Part shown: positions 35,159-44,131 of the stretch, piece by piece
Position numbering within the stretch: position 1 is the first letter of the stretch
Layout: each line of letters opens with the position of its first letter
From: Pseudophaeobacter profundi
Lineage (GTDB): Bacteria > Pseudomonadota > Alphaproteobacteria > Rhodobacterales > Rhodobacteraceae
Direction: 5' to 3'
NCBI RefSeq assembly: GCF_029697505.1
Contig: NZ_JARJEF010000019.1
Coordinates: 1 to 45,578, forward strand
DNA: 45,578 nt
Notes under the pieces: model-generated
What the model saw: only the letters and a program-made list of their open reading frames with translations
Databases searched by the model: none
Told to the model about the DNA's origin: nothing
Translations under genes and position numbers: made by a program

Positions 35159-35931
35159 TGAGTGAACCTTTGCTGGAAATCAAAAACCTCGAGAGTTTTT
35201 ATGGCCCCATCATGGCCATTCGCGGCGTTTCGCTGAAAGTGGACAAGGGCCAGATCGTCACTGTTTTAGGGGCCAATGGCGCGGGAAAATCGACGCTGTT
35301 GAAAACCATCTCGGGCATCATGGATCCCGAAAAGGGGCAGGTGCTGTTCAACGGCAAACCCATTCAGGGCCAGGAACCGCATCGCATCGTCGAACATGGC
35401 ATCGTGCATGTGCCAGAAGGGCGTGAGGTTTTTCCACTGCTTACCGTGGATGAAAACCTGAGCCTGGGCGCCTATACCCGTTCTGACAAGGCCGAGATAG
35501 AGCGCGATCGTGAGATGGTCTTTGAGTATTTCCCGATCCTCGCGGAACGGCGCAACCAGGAGGCAGGCACGCTGTCGGGCGGTCAGCAGCAGATGTTGGC
35601 CATTGGACGCGGGCTGATGCTACGGCCGCAGATCATGCTGCTGGATGAGCCGAGCCTGGGGCTGTCGCCGCTGTTGGTGCAGGAAATCTTTGCCATCCTG
35701 CGCCGTCTGAATGCCGAAGCACATGTGACCATGATGCTGGTGGAACAAAACGCGCGTATTGCGCTGGATCTGGCGGACGTGGGCTATGTGATGGAAATCG
35801 GCCGGATCGTGATGGATGGATCGGCGGACCGGTTGATGGAAAGCGAGGACATCAAATCCTTCTACCTTGGCCACCAAGAAGAGGGCCAGCGCGGTGAAAA
35901 GCGCTGGAAACGCAAGAAGACATGGCGCTAG
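35158..35931 (+). CDS. livF: ABC transporter ATPase (LivF type)
   Basis: 257-aa ATPase with Walker A GANGAGKST, signature LSGGQQQML and Walker B IMLLDEPSLGLSP. The ATG at 35158 shares its A with the livG stop (TGATG), a GTG at 35155 is possible. It pairs with LivG in the transporter. The C-terminus carries a basic tail (EKRWKRKKTWR) beyond the usual end, possibly from a shifted stop. It ends 11 bases before the ligase gene. Confidence 0.94.
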   Translation: MSEPLLEIKNLESFYGPIMAIRGVSLKVDKGQIVTVLGANGAGKSTLLKTISGIMDPEKGQVLFNGKPIQGQEPHRIVEHGIVHVPEGREVFPLLTVDENLSLGAYTRSDKAEIERDREMVFEYFPILAERRNQEAGTLSGGQQQMLAIGRGLMLRPQIMLLDEPSLGLSPLLVQEIFAILRRLNAEAHVTMMLVEQNARIALDLADVGYVMEIGRIVMDGSADRLMESEDIKSFYLGHQEEGQRGEKRWKRKKTWR

Positions 35932-35942
35932 GAGGCGGAGAG

Positions 35943-37838
35943 ATGAATATGCAAGTCGTCAAACAGACCGGACCTGCCCAGATTGAAATCAATGGCGTCT
36001 CTTACAACGCGGAACCGGGGCAACGCCCGGTTCTGGTGGATGGCTGCGATACGGTGCCAAAACTGTTCCAGGCCCGCTGCATGGCGCTGCAAGAGCGCAC
36101 GGCCCACCGTGAAAAAGACATGGGGATCTGGAAATCCTATTCCTGGTCCACCTATTGGCAGCAGGCGAAATGGATTGGCCTTGGGCTGGTCTCTCTGGGG
36201 CTGAAACGCGGCGAAGTGGTGTCGATCCTTAGCGAAGATCGCCGTGAATGGCTGTATACCGACATGGGGGTGCAGGGGGTCGGCGGCATTGCCTCGGGCG
36301 TCTATACCACCGATTCCGCATCGCAGCTGTCCTATCTGGTCAATGACAGCGAAAGCCGGTTCCTGTTTGTCGAAAATGACGAACAGTTGGATAAATACCT
36401 CGAAGTTGCCGCAGAGATGCCCAGCCTGCTCAAGGTGATCATCTATGATCGCGACGGTCTGCATGGTCTGGACCGGGATAAATGCCTGTTTCTCGAAGAT
36501 CTCTGCGCATTGGGGCAGGCCTATGAAGCCCAGCATCCAGGTGCCTTTGAGGCAGGAATTGCCGAATCCAAACCCGAAGACACGGCCATGTTGATCTATA
36601 CCTCTGGCACCACGGGCATGCCCAAGGGCGCGATGCTGGGGCATGAAAACGTACTGGCCTCGATGGAATCTGGCGCGCGCGGCCTGGCTGTGAACCCGGA
36701 TGATGAACAGCTGTGTTTTTTGCCGCTGTGCCATATTCTGGAGCGCAATGTCTCGGTCTATTTTCCGCTTGCGGCCTCTAGCACCGTGAATTTTGCTGAA
36801 AGCCCAGAGACGGTTTTTGACAATATGCAAGAGGTCTCTCCCGCGACGTTTTTTGCGGTGCCACGGGTCTGGGAAAAGATCTATTCCCGCGTTCTGGTTA
36901 TGGCGCAAGAGGCAACGCCGATGGGGCGCTGGGCGTTCCAGCGCGCCATCAAGGCAGGGCAGGCGCGGGCCAAATATGTGATGTATGGCAAACAACCCCC
37001 GGCTGGGGTGGCGGCGCGCTATGCCTTTTGGGATTTCATGGTGCTGCGCAACCTGCGCCGGATGCTGGGCATGGACCGGATGCGGCGGGGCGGCACAGGG
37101 GCGGCACCAATCTCGCCCGAGTTGCTGAACTGGTACTGGTCGATTGGGGTGCCGCTGATCGAAGGTTACGGCATGACCGAAAACGCCGGCATTGCCACCA
37201 TCAACACGCTGGAGAAAAACCTCCCCGGCACCGTTGGCTGCGCCCTGCCGGGGATTGAGCTGCGGATCGCCGAGGATGGTGAAATTCAGACCCTTGGGTT
37301 GAACAATTTTCAGGGCTACTGGCGCAATAACGAAAAGACCGCCGAAACCTTCACTGCCGACGGCTGGTTACGCACGGGCGATGTTGGCCGGATTGATGAT
37401 GCGGGTTACCTGACCATCACCGGCCGGATCAAGGATATCATCATCACGGCGGGCGGTAAGAACATCACCCCGGCCGAAATCGAGAGCCGGTTGAAGTTCA
37501 GCCACTATATTTCGGATGCGGTTGTGATCGGGGACAAGCGCAAATACCTGACCTGTCTGATCATGATCGATCAGGAAAACGTTGAAAAATTTGCCCAAGA
37601 CCGGAAGATACCCTTTAGTGACTTTGCGTCGCTCTGTGCCGCCCCTGAAGTGGTGCAGCAGATCGGCCAAGAGGTGGAGGCGGTCAATCGGGATTTTGCC
37701 CGAGTGGAACAGATCAAGGATTTCCGCCTGATCAATGTTCTGTTGACCGCAGAGGATGACGAGCTGACGGCGACAATGAAATTGAAACGCAGTTTTGTGG
37801 AGAAGAAGCATAAGGCACTGATCGACGACATGTATTGA
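35943..37838 (+). CDS. AMP-forming acyl-CoA ligase (long-chain type)
   Basis: 631-aa adenylate-forming enzyme that joins an organic acid to CoA using ATP. Motifs: IYTSGTTGMPKGAM (P-loop, residues about 213-226), EGYGMTENAG, RTGDVGRIDDAGY and the C-terminal lysine loop GRIKDIIITAGGKN. It resembles FadD15/long-chain FACL with the long (over 600 aa) layout. The ATG at 35922 is also in frame; AGGAGGCGGAG before 35943 decides the start. Placed between the transporter ATPases and the binding protein, it may trap the imported acid as a CoA ester. The acid is unknown. Confidence 0.9.
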   Translation: MNMQVVKQTGPAQIEINGVSYNAEPGQRPVLVDGCDTVPKLFQARCMALQERTAHREKDMGIWKSYSWSTYWQQAKWIGLGLVSLGLKRGEVVSILSEDRREWLYTDMGVQGVGGIASGVYTTDSASQLSYLVNDSESRFLFVENDEQLDKYLEVAAEMPSLLKVIIYDRDGLHGLDRDKCLFLEDLCALGQAYEAQHPGAFEAGIAESKPEDTAMLIYTSGTTGMPKGAMLGHENVLASMESGARGLAVNPDDEQLCFLPLCHILERNVSVYFPLAASSTVNFAESPETVFDNMQEVSPATFFAVPRVWEKIYSRVLVMAQEATPMGRWAFQRAIKAGQARAKYVMYGKQPPAGVAARYAFWDFMVLRNLRRMLGMDRMRRGGTGAAPISPELLNWYWSIGVPLIEGYGMTENAGIATINTLEKNLPGTVGCALPGIELRIAEDGEIQTLGLNNFQGYWRNNEKTAETFTADGWLRTGDVGRIDDAGYLTITGRIKDIIITAGGKNITPAEIESRLKFSHYISDAVVIGDKRKYLTCLIMIDQENVEKFAQDRKIPFSDFASLCAAPEVVQQIGQEVEAVNRDFARVEQIKDFRLINVLLTAEDDELTATMKLKRSFVEKKHKALIDDMY

Positions 37839-37885
37839 CGGTGCGAAGCAAACGCGCCGCGAATCAATCCAGGGAGGAAATGGAA

Positions 37886-39061
37886 ATGAAGACACTAACA
37901 TCCAAAGTGATGGCGGGGACCTTGATGGCGGGCGCTCTGGCGCTTGGCGCGGGCTCTGCTGTGCAGGCCGAAAGCCAGGGCGTCAGCGACAGCGAGGTGG
38001 TGTTCGGCTCGGTCAATGACCTCAGCGGCATCTTTGCGGCGGTCGGGGTTCCCGCCACCAATGGTGCCAATATGCGCTTTGCCGAGGTCAATGCCGCAGG
38101 CGGTGTGCATGGGCGCCAGATCCGCTTTGTGGTTGAAGACAACGGCTATCAGATCCCGCGCGCGATGCAGGGTTACAACAAGCTTTTGAACCGCGACAAG
38201 GTCTTTGGCATGTTGCTGTCGTTGGGCACGCCAATGAATACTGCCGGTTTTAAATTGCTGGACCCAAAGGGTATTCCCAACATCGGCCCCCTGTCTTCGG
38301 CGCGTCAGATGCTGCAGGATCCAGTCGAAAACAAGTTCATCGGCTTTTCCAGCTACTATGATCAGGTGGATGCCGGGGTGACCTATCTGGCTGGCGAATT
38401 CGACGCCAAGGAAATCTGTTCGATGTATATTCCATCGGATTTTGGCAAGGAAATTCAGGAAAGCGCCAAGGCCACGACTGAAAAGCTGGGCCTGAACTAT
38501 GCTGCTGAAACCAGCCATAAACCGGATGAACTGGATTTTGTCGGCTCGCTGACCAAGCTGAAGGCCGCGGGCTGTGACGTCATTGCCATGGCGCTGGGTG
38601 TGCGTCAGGGTATCACTGTTGTTGGCACCGCCAAAAAGCTGGGCTGGACCGACGTCAAATTCCTCAACACATCTGCGGGGTTCCTGGATGTTGTCGCCGC
38701 CGTGCCTGGTGGCGTGACAGAGGGGCTCTATGCTGCGGCTGGCTGGGTTGACCTGATCGCGCGCGCAGAAGACGAGGCCCCTGCCAAGTTCATCGCGGAT
38801 TATGATGCGATGTTTGGCCAGCCAGCAAGCGGCTTTGCCATGCTTGGCTATTCGGCTGCGGATACCGTGGTGCGCGCGCTGGAAGCGGCAGGTCCCGATC
38901 TGACGCAGGAAGCCTTTATCAAGGGTATGGAAACGCTCGAGTATTTCGACGAGCTGACCGATACTGAGATCTCCTACAGTACCGATGATCACCGTGGTGC
39001 TGATGACATCGTGATTTCGGTTGTCGAAGGCGGCAAGTGGAAAGAGCTGAGCCGCCAGTAA
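37886..39061 (+). CDS. ABC transporter substrate-binding protein (LivK type)
   Basis: 391-aa periplasmic receptor of the type 1 Leu/Ile/Val-binding fold. A signal peptide occupies residues 1-24 (MKTLTSKVMAGTLMAGALA, cleavage near QA-ES). The mature start VSDSEVVFGSVNDLSGIFAAVG is the usual family start. The ATG at 37886 lies eight bases after GGGAGGA; other in-frame starts at 37835 and 37880 lack the right spacing. It delivers ligand to LivHMGF. It is the last gene of the operon and is followed by two hairpins. Confidence 0.92.
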   Translation: MKTLTSKVMAGTLMAGALALGAGSAVQAESQGVSDSEVVFGSVNDLSGIFAAVGVPATNGANMRFAEVNAAGGVHGRQIRFVVEDNGYQIPRAMQGYNKLLNRDKVFGMLLSLGTPMNTAGFKLLDPKGIPNIGPLSSARQMLQDPVENKFIGFSSYYDQVDAGVTYLAGEFDAKEICSMYIPSDFGKEIQESAKATTEKLGLNYAAETSHKPDELDFVGSLTKLKAAGCDVIAMALGVRQGITVVGTAKKLGWTDVKFLNTSAGFLDVVAAVPGGVTEGLYAAAGWVDLIARAEDEAPAKFIADYDAMFGQPASGFAMLGYSAADTVVRALEAAGPDLTQEAFIKGMETLEYFDELTDTEISYSTDDHRGADDIVISVVEGGKWKELSRQ

Positions 39062-39082
39062 GGCGCGTACCAGTCGGCGGTT

Positions 39083-39102
39083 CCCCGCGCTAGATTGCGG
39101 GG
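39083..39102 (+). terminator. Hairpin after the binding protein gene
   Basis: CCCCGC/GCGGGG with an eight-base loop, 22 bases after the stop. No T run follows, so it is probably an mRNA-stabilising stem before the terminator. Confidence 0.4.
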
Positions 39103-39117
39103 CTGACAAAAGACAAG

Positions 39118-39150
39118 GCCCGGTTTGCCACAGGCACGCCGGGCTTTTTT
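39118..39150 (+). terminator. Rho-independent terminator of the liv-ligase operon
   Basis: GCCCGG/CCGGGC stem, 15-base loop, six T after it. Position at the end of the operon fits. Confidence 0.85.
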
Positions 39151-39270
39151 ATGTGCTATTGCGCAGCAGGTTCGGCTTGGGCGTGTTGATGTTGCGTTGA
39201 ATTAAGATGCAATCTCATATAAATTCGCATGTAAGAATGTATTTTAACGTTGGAAGGCGCGGAAAACCAA

Positions 39271-40218
39271 ATGGGAAAAGATATGACAGTGAACCGGCGC
39301 GACGTCATGACTGGTTTGGCGACGGGTTTGGCCACGGGGCTCCTGTTGCCCGCGCAGGGTTGGGCAACAGCAGGGGCAGCGGATCTTACCATTGGGGACA
39401 TGCAGGTGCAGACCCTGTCGGATGGCCATCTGGTGCTGCCGCGTGCGATGCTGTTTGCCGGGCTGGAACCCGCCGCAGTGGACCAGATCCTGCAGGCCAA
39501 GGGGATCGGGGCAGGTCCCATTGAGCCGCCGATCAATGTCACCCTGCTGCGGGATGCCAACCGGGTGGTGCTGTTTGATACCGGGGCTGGCCCCAGTTTC
39601 CAGGCGTCTGCCGGGCGTCTGCTCGCGGCGCTGGAAACCGCAGGTCTGTCCCCCGAAGAGGTGACCCATGTTGTCTTTACCCATTGCCACCCGGATCATC
39701 TTTGGGGGGTGCTGGATGATTTTGACGATCCATTGTTTTCCAATGCCGAATATCTGATGGGCAGGGTTGAATGGGATTATTGGTTTGACCCCAATACTGC
39801 GTCGACCATTTCCGAGGAGCGGGCCTCAATGGCGGTAGGGGCGCGCCGCCGGATGCAGATCGTGGCAGAACGCTCCACCCGGTTTGAAGATGGCCAAGAG
39901 ATCTTGCCAGGTATCGAAGCCCAGGCCAGCTATGGCCACACACCTGGGCATATGTGCTTCGCTCTGCGCTCATCAGGAGAGAGCCTGCTGATTGGAGGGG
40001 ATGCCATCGGCAACCACCACGTCAGCTTTGCTGAACCGGGCTGGCCCATCGGCACCGATCAAGACACAGAGCAGGCGGCAAAGTCGCGTTTAAGGCTGTT
40101 GGATATGCTAGCACATGACCAAATGCGCTTGATTGGAGCCCATCTGCCGCAGGGTGGTATTGGCCGGGTTGAACTGCTGGGCAGCGGCTTTCAATTCATT
40201 CCCGATGCGGTGAATTGA
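39271..40218 (+). CDS. Tat-exported MBL-fold metallo-hydrolase
   Basis: 315-aa exported hydrolase of the metallo-beta-lactamase fold. A twin-arginine signal (NRRDVMTGLATG) lies at residues about 9-20, followed by a hydrophobic stretch and a cleavage zone near AAD. The metal motif HCHPDH near 142-147 and the second histidine in TPGHMCF, plus the D in IGGDA, are visible. The catalysed reaction is unknown: lactonases, glyoxalases and sulfatases share the fold. The ATG at 39271 is chosen; TTG at 39250 and ATG at 39283 are alternatives. It follows the terminator of the liv operon, so it has its own promoter. Confidence 0.85.
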   Translation: MGKDMTVNRRDVMTGLATGLATGLLLPAQGWATAGAADLTIGDMQVQTLSDGHLVLPRAMLFAGLEPAAVDQILQAKGIGAGPIEPPINVTLLRDANRVVLFDTGAGPSFQASAGRLLAALETAGLSPEEVTHVVFTHCHPDHLWGVLDDFDDPLFSNAEYLMGRVEWDYWFDPNTASTISEERASMAVGARRRMQIVAERSTRFEDGQEILPGIEAQASYGHTPGHMCFALRSSGESLLIGGDAIGNHHVSFAEPGWPIGTDQDTEQAAKSRLRLLDMLAHDQMRLIGAHLPQGGIGRVELLGSGFQFIPDAVN

Positions 40219-40859
40219 TTGGGCTATCACCGGATGTTCCTGGGGGATCTGTTGTCTCTGACCTGTATATCTAAATGAATTAATTAATTTAGTGTTTTGA
40301 CCCTGATTTTTGCCTTTTCTCTTTAATTTTCTGGCGAATTGGGGTGAGGCATTTTTCCCAGAAAAATGGGATGTAGCAGCAGGCAGCGGCAGTATTTCTG
40401 GCCGTCGATTTACCAAAGGCGGGCGTGGGAACAGCCGCGTTCACAGGCCTTTGGTCGAAACTTGCGCGACTGTGTCTCGAGACTGCGCCTGCTTGCATGC
40501 AGAAAAAGGTCAACCATAGCGCCATATTTCATGAGGGAATCATGCCACTTTGCATGGGGGACAGGGCGGCAACGGTGTCATTCGACTCACCTGGTCGCAA
40601 TACGCACGTGTCGTTTTTTGATTGAAAGGGCTGTTTGGCGCAGAAAACACCTCATCAAAGTGAATTTTTTCCAATAGTGGGAGGGACTGACGTAGGTCAT
40701 TGAATATGCATAATTTAGCATCATCGATTGCACTGTTACGTGTTCCCGTTTTGGTCTGAGAACGTCTCTCTCAATTCATTTGATGGTGATTACTATTTAC
40801 AATTTAAGGGAGAATTGCTGTACTTTAATTATACTTTAGTGTTGTCTGGTGGGTGTTTC
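40219..40859. other. A+T-rich intergenic stretch
   Basis: About 640 bases. An A+T-rich palindromic patch TAAAT...ATTTA lies near 40272-40292, and a 7-bp hairpin CATTTTT/AAAAATG lies at 40350-40368. Short frames in the middle look like chance. The G+C drops toward the regulator gene, where its promoter probably lies (ACTTTAATTATACTT around 40822-40836). Confidence 0.45.
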
Positions 40860-42647
40860 ATGAGTGTTTTGCTGCGTGTCGGTCAATTTGGTGCCTTTAG
40901 TGTCGCTCTGGGCGACGGAACACCAATCCCTTTGGGTGCTAAACATCAGGCACTTCTGGCTTTGCTCTGTACTGCGGATACCGGGGTACGCACCCGGGCC
41001 TTTCTGGAGCAAGCCCTGTGGAGTCTGGCGCAGCCAGAGCAGGCCAAGGCCAGCCTGCGCACCGCTTTGTCGACACCGCGCCGCCATCTCGGCGCAGAGG
41101 CCGCAGCCCTGCTTAGCGCGAACCGCGAAAGGGTTATCCTGGATTTGAATGGTGTTGCCTTTGAGGATGGCACTGGCGATGCCGAATTCATGGAGGGATT
41201 TGAACTGCCCCATGAGGCGAATTTTGCCCGCTGGTTGCAGCAGATCCGGCATGATACGCTGCGCAGCCAGGCGCGCCGGGGCCAGGTGCCGCTGCAGGAA
41301 CGGCGCCTGCGGCCCGAACCACTGTTGCCGCTGATCGCTGTCTTGCCCTTTGTGCAATTGGCACCTGGAGAGGACACCTCGCCGCTGGGCTCTCTCATAG
41401 CAGAGGAATTGTCGCGCAGTCTGGCGCGCAGCCAGGCCTTTACCGTGACCTCTTATCTGGCCTCGCGGCAGTTTGATGCGACCCGGGTGCGCCCCTCTGA
41501 GGTCTCTGCCGTTGCCGGAGTGAAATATTTGGTATCGGGGTCGGTGCGGGCCAATGGCCAAGTGGTGGCCGCCGAGATCGAATTGCATGACGCAGAGCGT
41601 GAGCAGGTGATCTGGTCGCGCCATTTTGAGGGCCCCTTGCCGGATTTGATGACGGGCCGCAGCGAGGCACTCTGCGAGGCGACGCGGCAGATTGGCCAGA
41701 CGCTGATCGGGGAGGCCGTGCGCATTGCGGGGTTCAAGCCGCTTCCCAGTCTGGAAGGGCATATGCTTTTGATGGCGGCAATCTCGATGATGCAAGAAAT
41801 GACGCCGGAACGTTTCAGCCGCGCGCGTGAGGTGCTGAAGGTTCTGCTGGAGCGTGACCCAAAACACCCGCTGGTTCTGACCTGGATTGGGTTCTGGCAT
41901 GTGTTGCGGGTGCAAAAAGGCTTCTCCAGCGACCGTCAAATGGATGCGGGGCTTGCCAATCAATTCGCCGGTGCTGCCCTGGAATCCGATCCTTCTTTTT
42001 CGCTCGCCCATACCTTGAAAGGCGCGATTTCCAGCCATCTTCTGTTTGATTTTGAGCAGGCACAAGAATCCTACGATCTGGCCCTGAAGGATAACCCGAA
42101 CGAGGCACTGGCGATTTTGCTGAAAGGTGCCACCTGGGCCTATCAGGGGCACCCGATTGAGGCGGTGGAACTGACCGATGCGGCGCGCCGCCTATCGCCA
42201 CTTGGGCCGCAGAAGTATTATTTCGACTCGGTATCGGCATTTGCCAATCTTTCGGCGCATAACTACGACCGCGCGCTGGCTTTGGCTGATCGTTCGTTGC
42301 AGGCCAATGCGGCCTATCCCGCCAGCCTGCGTACCAAGGTGATTGCGTTGCAACTGGCCGGTCGATCTGGCGAGGCGCGCGCCGCAGTGCAAAACCTCTT
42401 GGCGGCCTCTCCCAGTTTTAACCTGACGCAGTATAGTAGTGAACACCCCGGTGCGGCTGCGCAGGGGGGGGGGACGCCTGGGCAGATGCGCTCAAACAAG
42501 CGGGCGTTCCGGCCTGATCTTTCGCGACCTCTTGTGATCGTCGCCGCGGCGCAGTCTCGATGCGGGGCAGGGGACCGGGTGAAATCCCCATCTTGGCCCT
42601 GTCTTTCCGGCTGTCGCCCTGTATTCTGCGCCCAATCCTGCAAATAG
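40860..42647 (+). CDS. BTAD/SARP-like regulator with TolB-type and TPR domains, frame broken by a G tract
   Basis: The main frame codes for about 540 residues of a cytoplasmic regulator: an N-terminal winged-helix/BTAD-like DNA-binding part (residues about 1-130), a TolB/FlgO-like domain (about 155-260: LIAVLPF, LVSGSVRANGQ) and a TPR array (about 290-540). At a run of ten G (42463-42472) the frame shifts from a normal ending, DAWADALKQAGVPA and a stop at 42517, into a low-complexity tail that continues to 42647. One extra G, or two fewer, would restore it. The upstream frame from 40728 (TTG) is A+T rich and not family-like; I start at 40860. The target genes are unknown; the quinone oxidoreductase follows. 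Confidence 0.8.
   Translation: MSVLLRVGQFGAFSVALGDGTPIPLGAKHQALLALLCTADTGVRTRAFLEQALWSLAQPEQAKASLRTALSTPRRHLGAEAAALLSANRERVILDLNGVAFEDGTGDAEFMEGFELPHEANFARWLQQIRHDTLRSQARRGQVPLQERRLRPEPLLPLIAVLPFVQLAPGEDTSPLGSLIAEELSRSLARSQAFTVTSYLASRQFDATRVRPSEVSAVAGVKYLVSGSVRANGQVVAAEIELHDAEREQVIWSRHFEGPLPDLMTGRSEALCEATRQIGQTLIGEAVRIAGFKPLPSLEGHMLLMAAISMMQEMTPERFSRAREVLKVLLERDPKHPLVLTWIGFWHVLRVQKGFSSDRQMDAGLANQFAGAALESDPSFSLAHTLKGAISSHLLFDFEQAQESYDLALKDNPNEALAILLKGATWAYQGHPIEAVELTDAARRLSPLGPQKYYFDSVSAFANLSAHNYDRALALADRSLQANAAYPASLRTKVIALQLAGRSGEARAAVQNLLAASPSFNLTQYSSEHPGAAAQGGGTPGQMRSNKRAFRPDLSRPLVIVAAAQSRCGAGDRVKSPSWPCLSGCRPVFCAQSCK
42463..42472 (+). repeat. Homopolymer tract of ten G
   Basis: Ten G in a row near the 3' end of the BTAD regulator gene. 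Its length decides which frame is read after it. Such tracts slip in replication and are also a common sequencing error site. Confidence 0.9.
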
Positions 42648-42723
42648 CGGATTGCCTGTCGCTGCGACCTGCGGTCCGCTTTTGAACCGGGCAGACAAGA
42701 CAAAACACAAGGAAATTACCACT

Positions 42724-43719
42724 ATGAAAGCTATCACCTACCGCGCCTTTGGGCCCGCCGCCGAGGTTTTGCAGTTGGAAGAACTGCCCACCCCGAGCCC
42801 TGATCACGGCGAGGTTCTGGTCGAGGTTTCCTTTACCGGGGTGAACCCTTCGGATGTGAAAACCCGCACGCGTGGTCAGCCCGGTCTCACTGGCTTTCCC
42901 TGGGAATATATCATTCCACATAGTGACGGTTCCGGGGTGATCTCGGCTGTGGGCGACGGTGTGCCTAGCAGTCGTATCGGAGAGCGCGTCTGGATCTGGA
43001 ACGGCCAGTTCCGCCGCGCCTGTGGCACTGCGGCGCAACAAATCACCCTGCCAGCCGCGCAGGCCGTGCCGCTGCCCGATAATGTCAGCTTGGAAGCAGG
43101 CGCAGTGCTTGGCATTCCGGGGCTGACCGCCTGTCACGCAGTTTTTGGTCAGGGCGATGTCACGGGTAAAACAGTGCTGGTACAGGGCGGGGCGGGGACC
43201 GTAGGTATTCTGGCCGTCCAGCTTGCCAAATGGGGCGGCGCACGGGTCATTGCGACCTGTGGTGCCCAGGGCAGCGACCGCGCGCGGCGCGCGGGCGCCG
43301 ATACGGTGCTGGACTACCGCGCCGAGGACCTCGGGGATCAGGTTCTGACTGCAAATGATGGCAACCCCGTCGATTTGATTGTCGAAGTCGAGCTCGGCTG
43401 CAACATCGACACGGATGCCCAGGTGATCGCAGAAAACGGCCGCATCGCCGCCTATGGATCGGCCCGCGAGATGTCGCCCAAGCTGCCCTTCATGCCGCTG
43501 CTCTTCAAGGCTGTGACGGTGGATATCATTTTGGTTTACCTGCTGAGCACAGTTGAACGCGACAGGGCGATCCGACGTCTCAATGATGCGCTAGAGGCCG
43601 AGGCGCTGAAGTTTGATATCCAAAAGGTCTACGATATTTCAGAGGTTTGCGCTGCACATCAGGCGGTAGAGGCTGGCGCGCGCGAGGGCGCTGTCCTGAT
43701 CCGCCTCAACGATAGCTAG
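42724..43719 (+). CDS. NADPH:quinone oxidoreductase family protein (MDR superfamily)
   Basis: 331-aa enzyme of the zinc-free medium-chain reductase family. The sequence shows the GroES-like N-domain and a nucleotide-binding segment VLVQGGAGTVGILAVQLAKWGGARVI; no catalytic zinc cysteines are found. It probably reduces quinones or enones with NADPH. AAGGAAA precedes the ATG; the frame opens at 42652 but lacks a ribosome site there. It may be expressed alone or with the regulator upstream, about 200 bases away. Confidence 0.9.
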   Translation: MKAITYRAFGPAAEVLQLEELPTPSPDHGEVLVEVSFTGVNPSDVKTRTRGQPGLTGFPWEYIIPHSDGSGVISAVGDGVPSSRIGERVWIWNGQFRRACGTAAQQITLPAAQAVPLPDNVSLEAGAVLGIPGLTACHAVFGQGDVTGKTVLVQGGAGTVGILAVQLAKWGGARVIATCGAQGSDRARRAGADTVLDYRAEDLGDQVLTANDGNPVDLIVEVELGCNIDTDAQVIAENGRIAAYGSAREMSPKLPFMPLLFKAVTVDIILVYLLSTVERDRAIRRLNDALEAEALKFDIQKVYDISEVCAAHQAVEAGAREGAVLIRLNDS

Positions 43720-43731
43720 GGCGTTTACGCC
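43720..43731 (+). terminator. Small hairpin after the oxidoreductase
   Basis: GGCGT/ACGCC with a two-base loop and TGTTTT after it, directly after the stop codon. Weak. Confidence 0.35.
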
Positions 43732-43832
43732 TGTTTTCGGGGGGCGAATGAGGGTGGGGAGAAAAAGTTTTGTTTTTTTCTTCAAATCCCCTTGCGCCCC
43801 CCCCAAACTCGCACTAGAACGCCGCTCACTGA

Positions 43833-43907
43833 TGGGGTGTGGCCAAGTGGTAAGGCAACAGTTTTTGGTACTGAAGATCGTAGGTTCGAATCCTACCACC
43901 CCAGCCA
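43833..43907 (+). tRNA. tRNA-Gln (anticodon TTG)
   Basis: The full cloverleaf can be drawn: a seven-base acceptor stem TGGGGTG with CACCCCA, a D arm GCC/GGC, anticodon TTG at 43865-43867, a T arm GTAGG-TTCGAAT-CCTAC, and an encoded 3' CCA. The anticodon stem has an A27-A43 mismatch. The gene is followed by accessory-type genes, so it may have served as an integration site. Confidence 0.95.
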
Positions 43908-44131
43908 GTAACACTTTTTCTTTATAATTCAGTGGGATAGGTGAGGCTCGTAAGCCGCCGGTGTTACAGTTCGGTGTGTGTCGCACGGGTCACAGTTTAT
44001 TGGGGCGCTATGAGCATTCTAGGCACCCAATACACCCGGTGTTTGAGCTCCCCTGTTTTGCCACCGTATCTCCTGGGATTTTTCGCCTGAGTGACTTGCT
44101 GTGACGCCCGCCTTTTTGACGATGAATGTGG
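43908..44131. other. Region downstream of tRNA-Gln
   Basis: About 224 bases between the tRNA and the GIY-YIG gene. I see no integrase and no copy of the tRNA 3' end in the window that could mark an attachment site. Confidence 0.4.

Noticed and set aside
35928-36995. 355-aa minus-strand frame over the acyl-CoA ligase
   Set aside because: Shadow of a clear AMP-ligase with intact motifs on the plus strand.
40728-40859. Upstream extension of the BTAD regulator from TTG at 40728
   Set aside because: The added 44 residues are encoded by A+T-rich DNA, do not look like the family N-terminus, and have no ribosome site.
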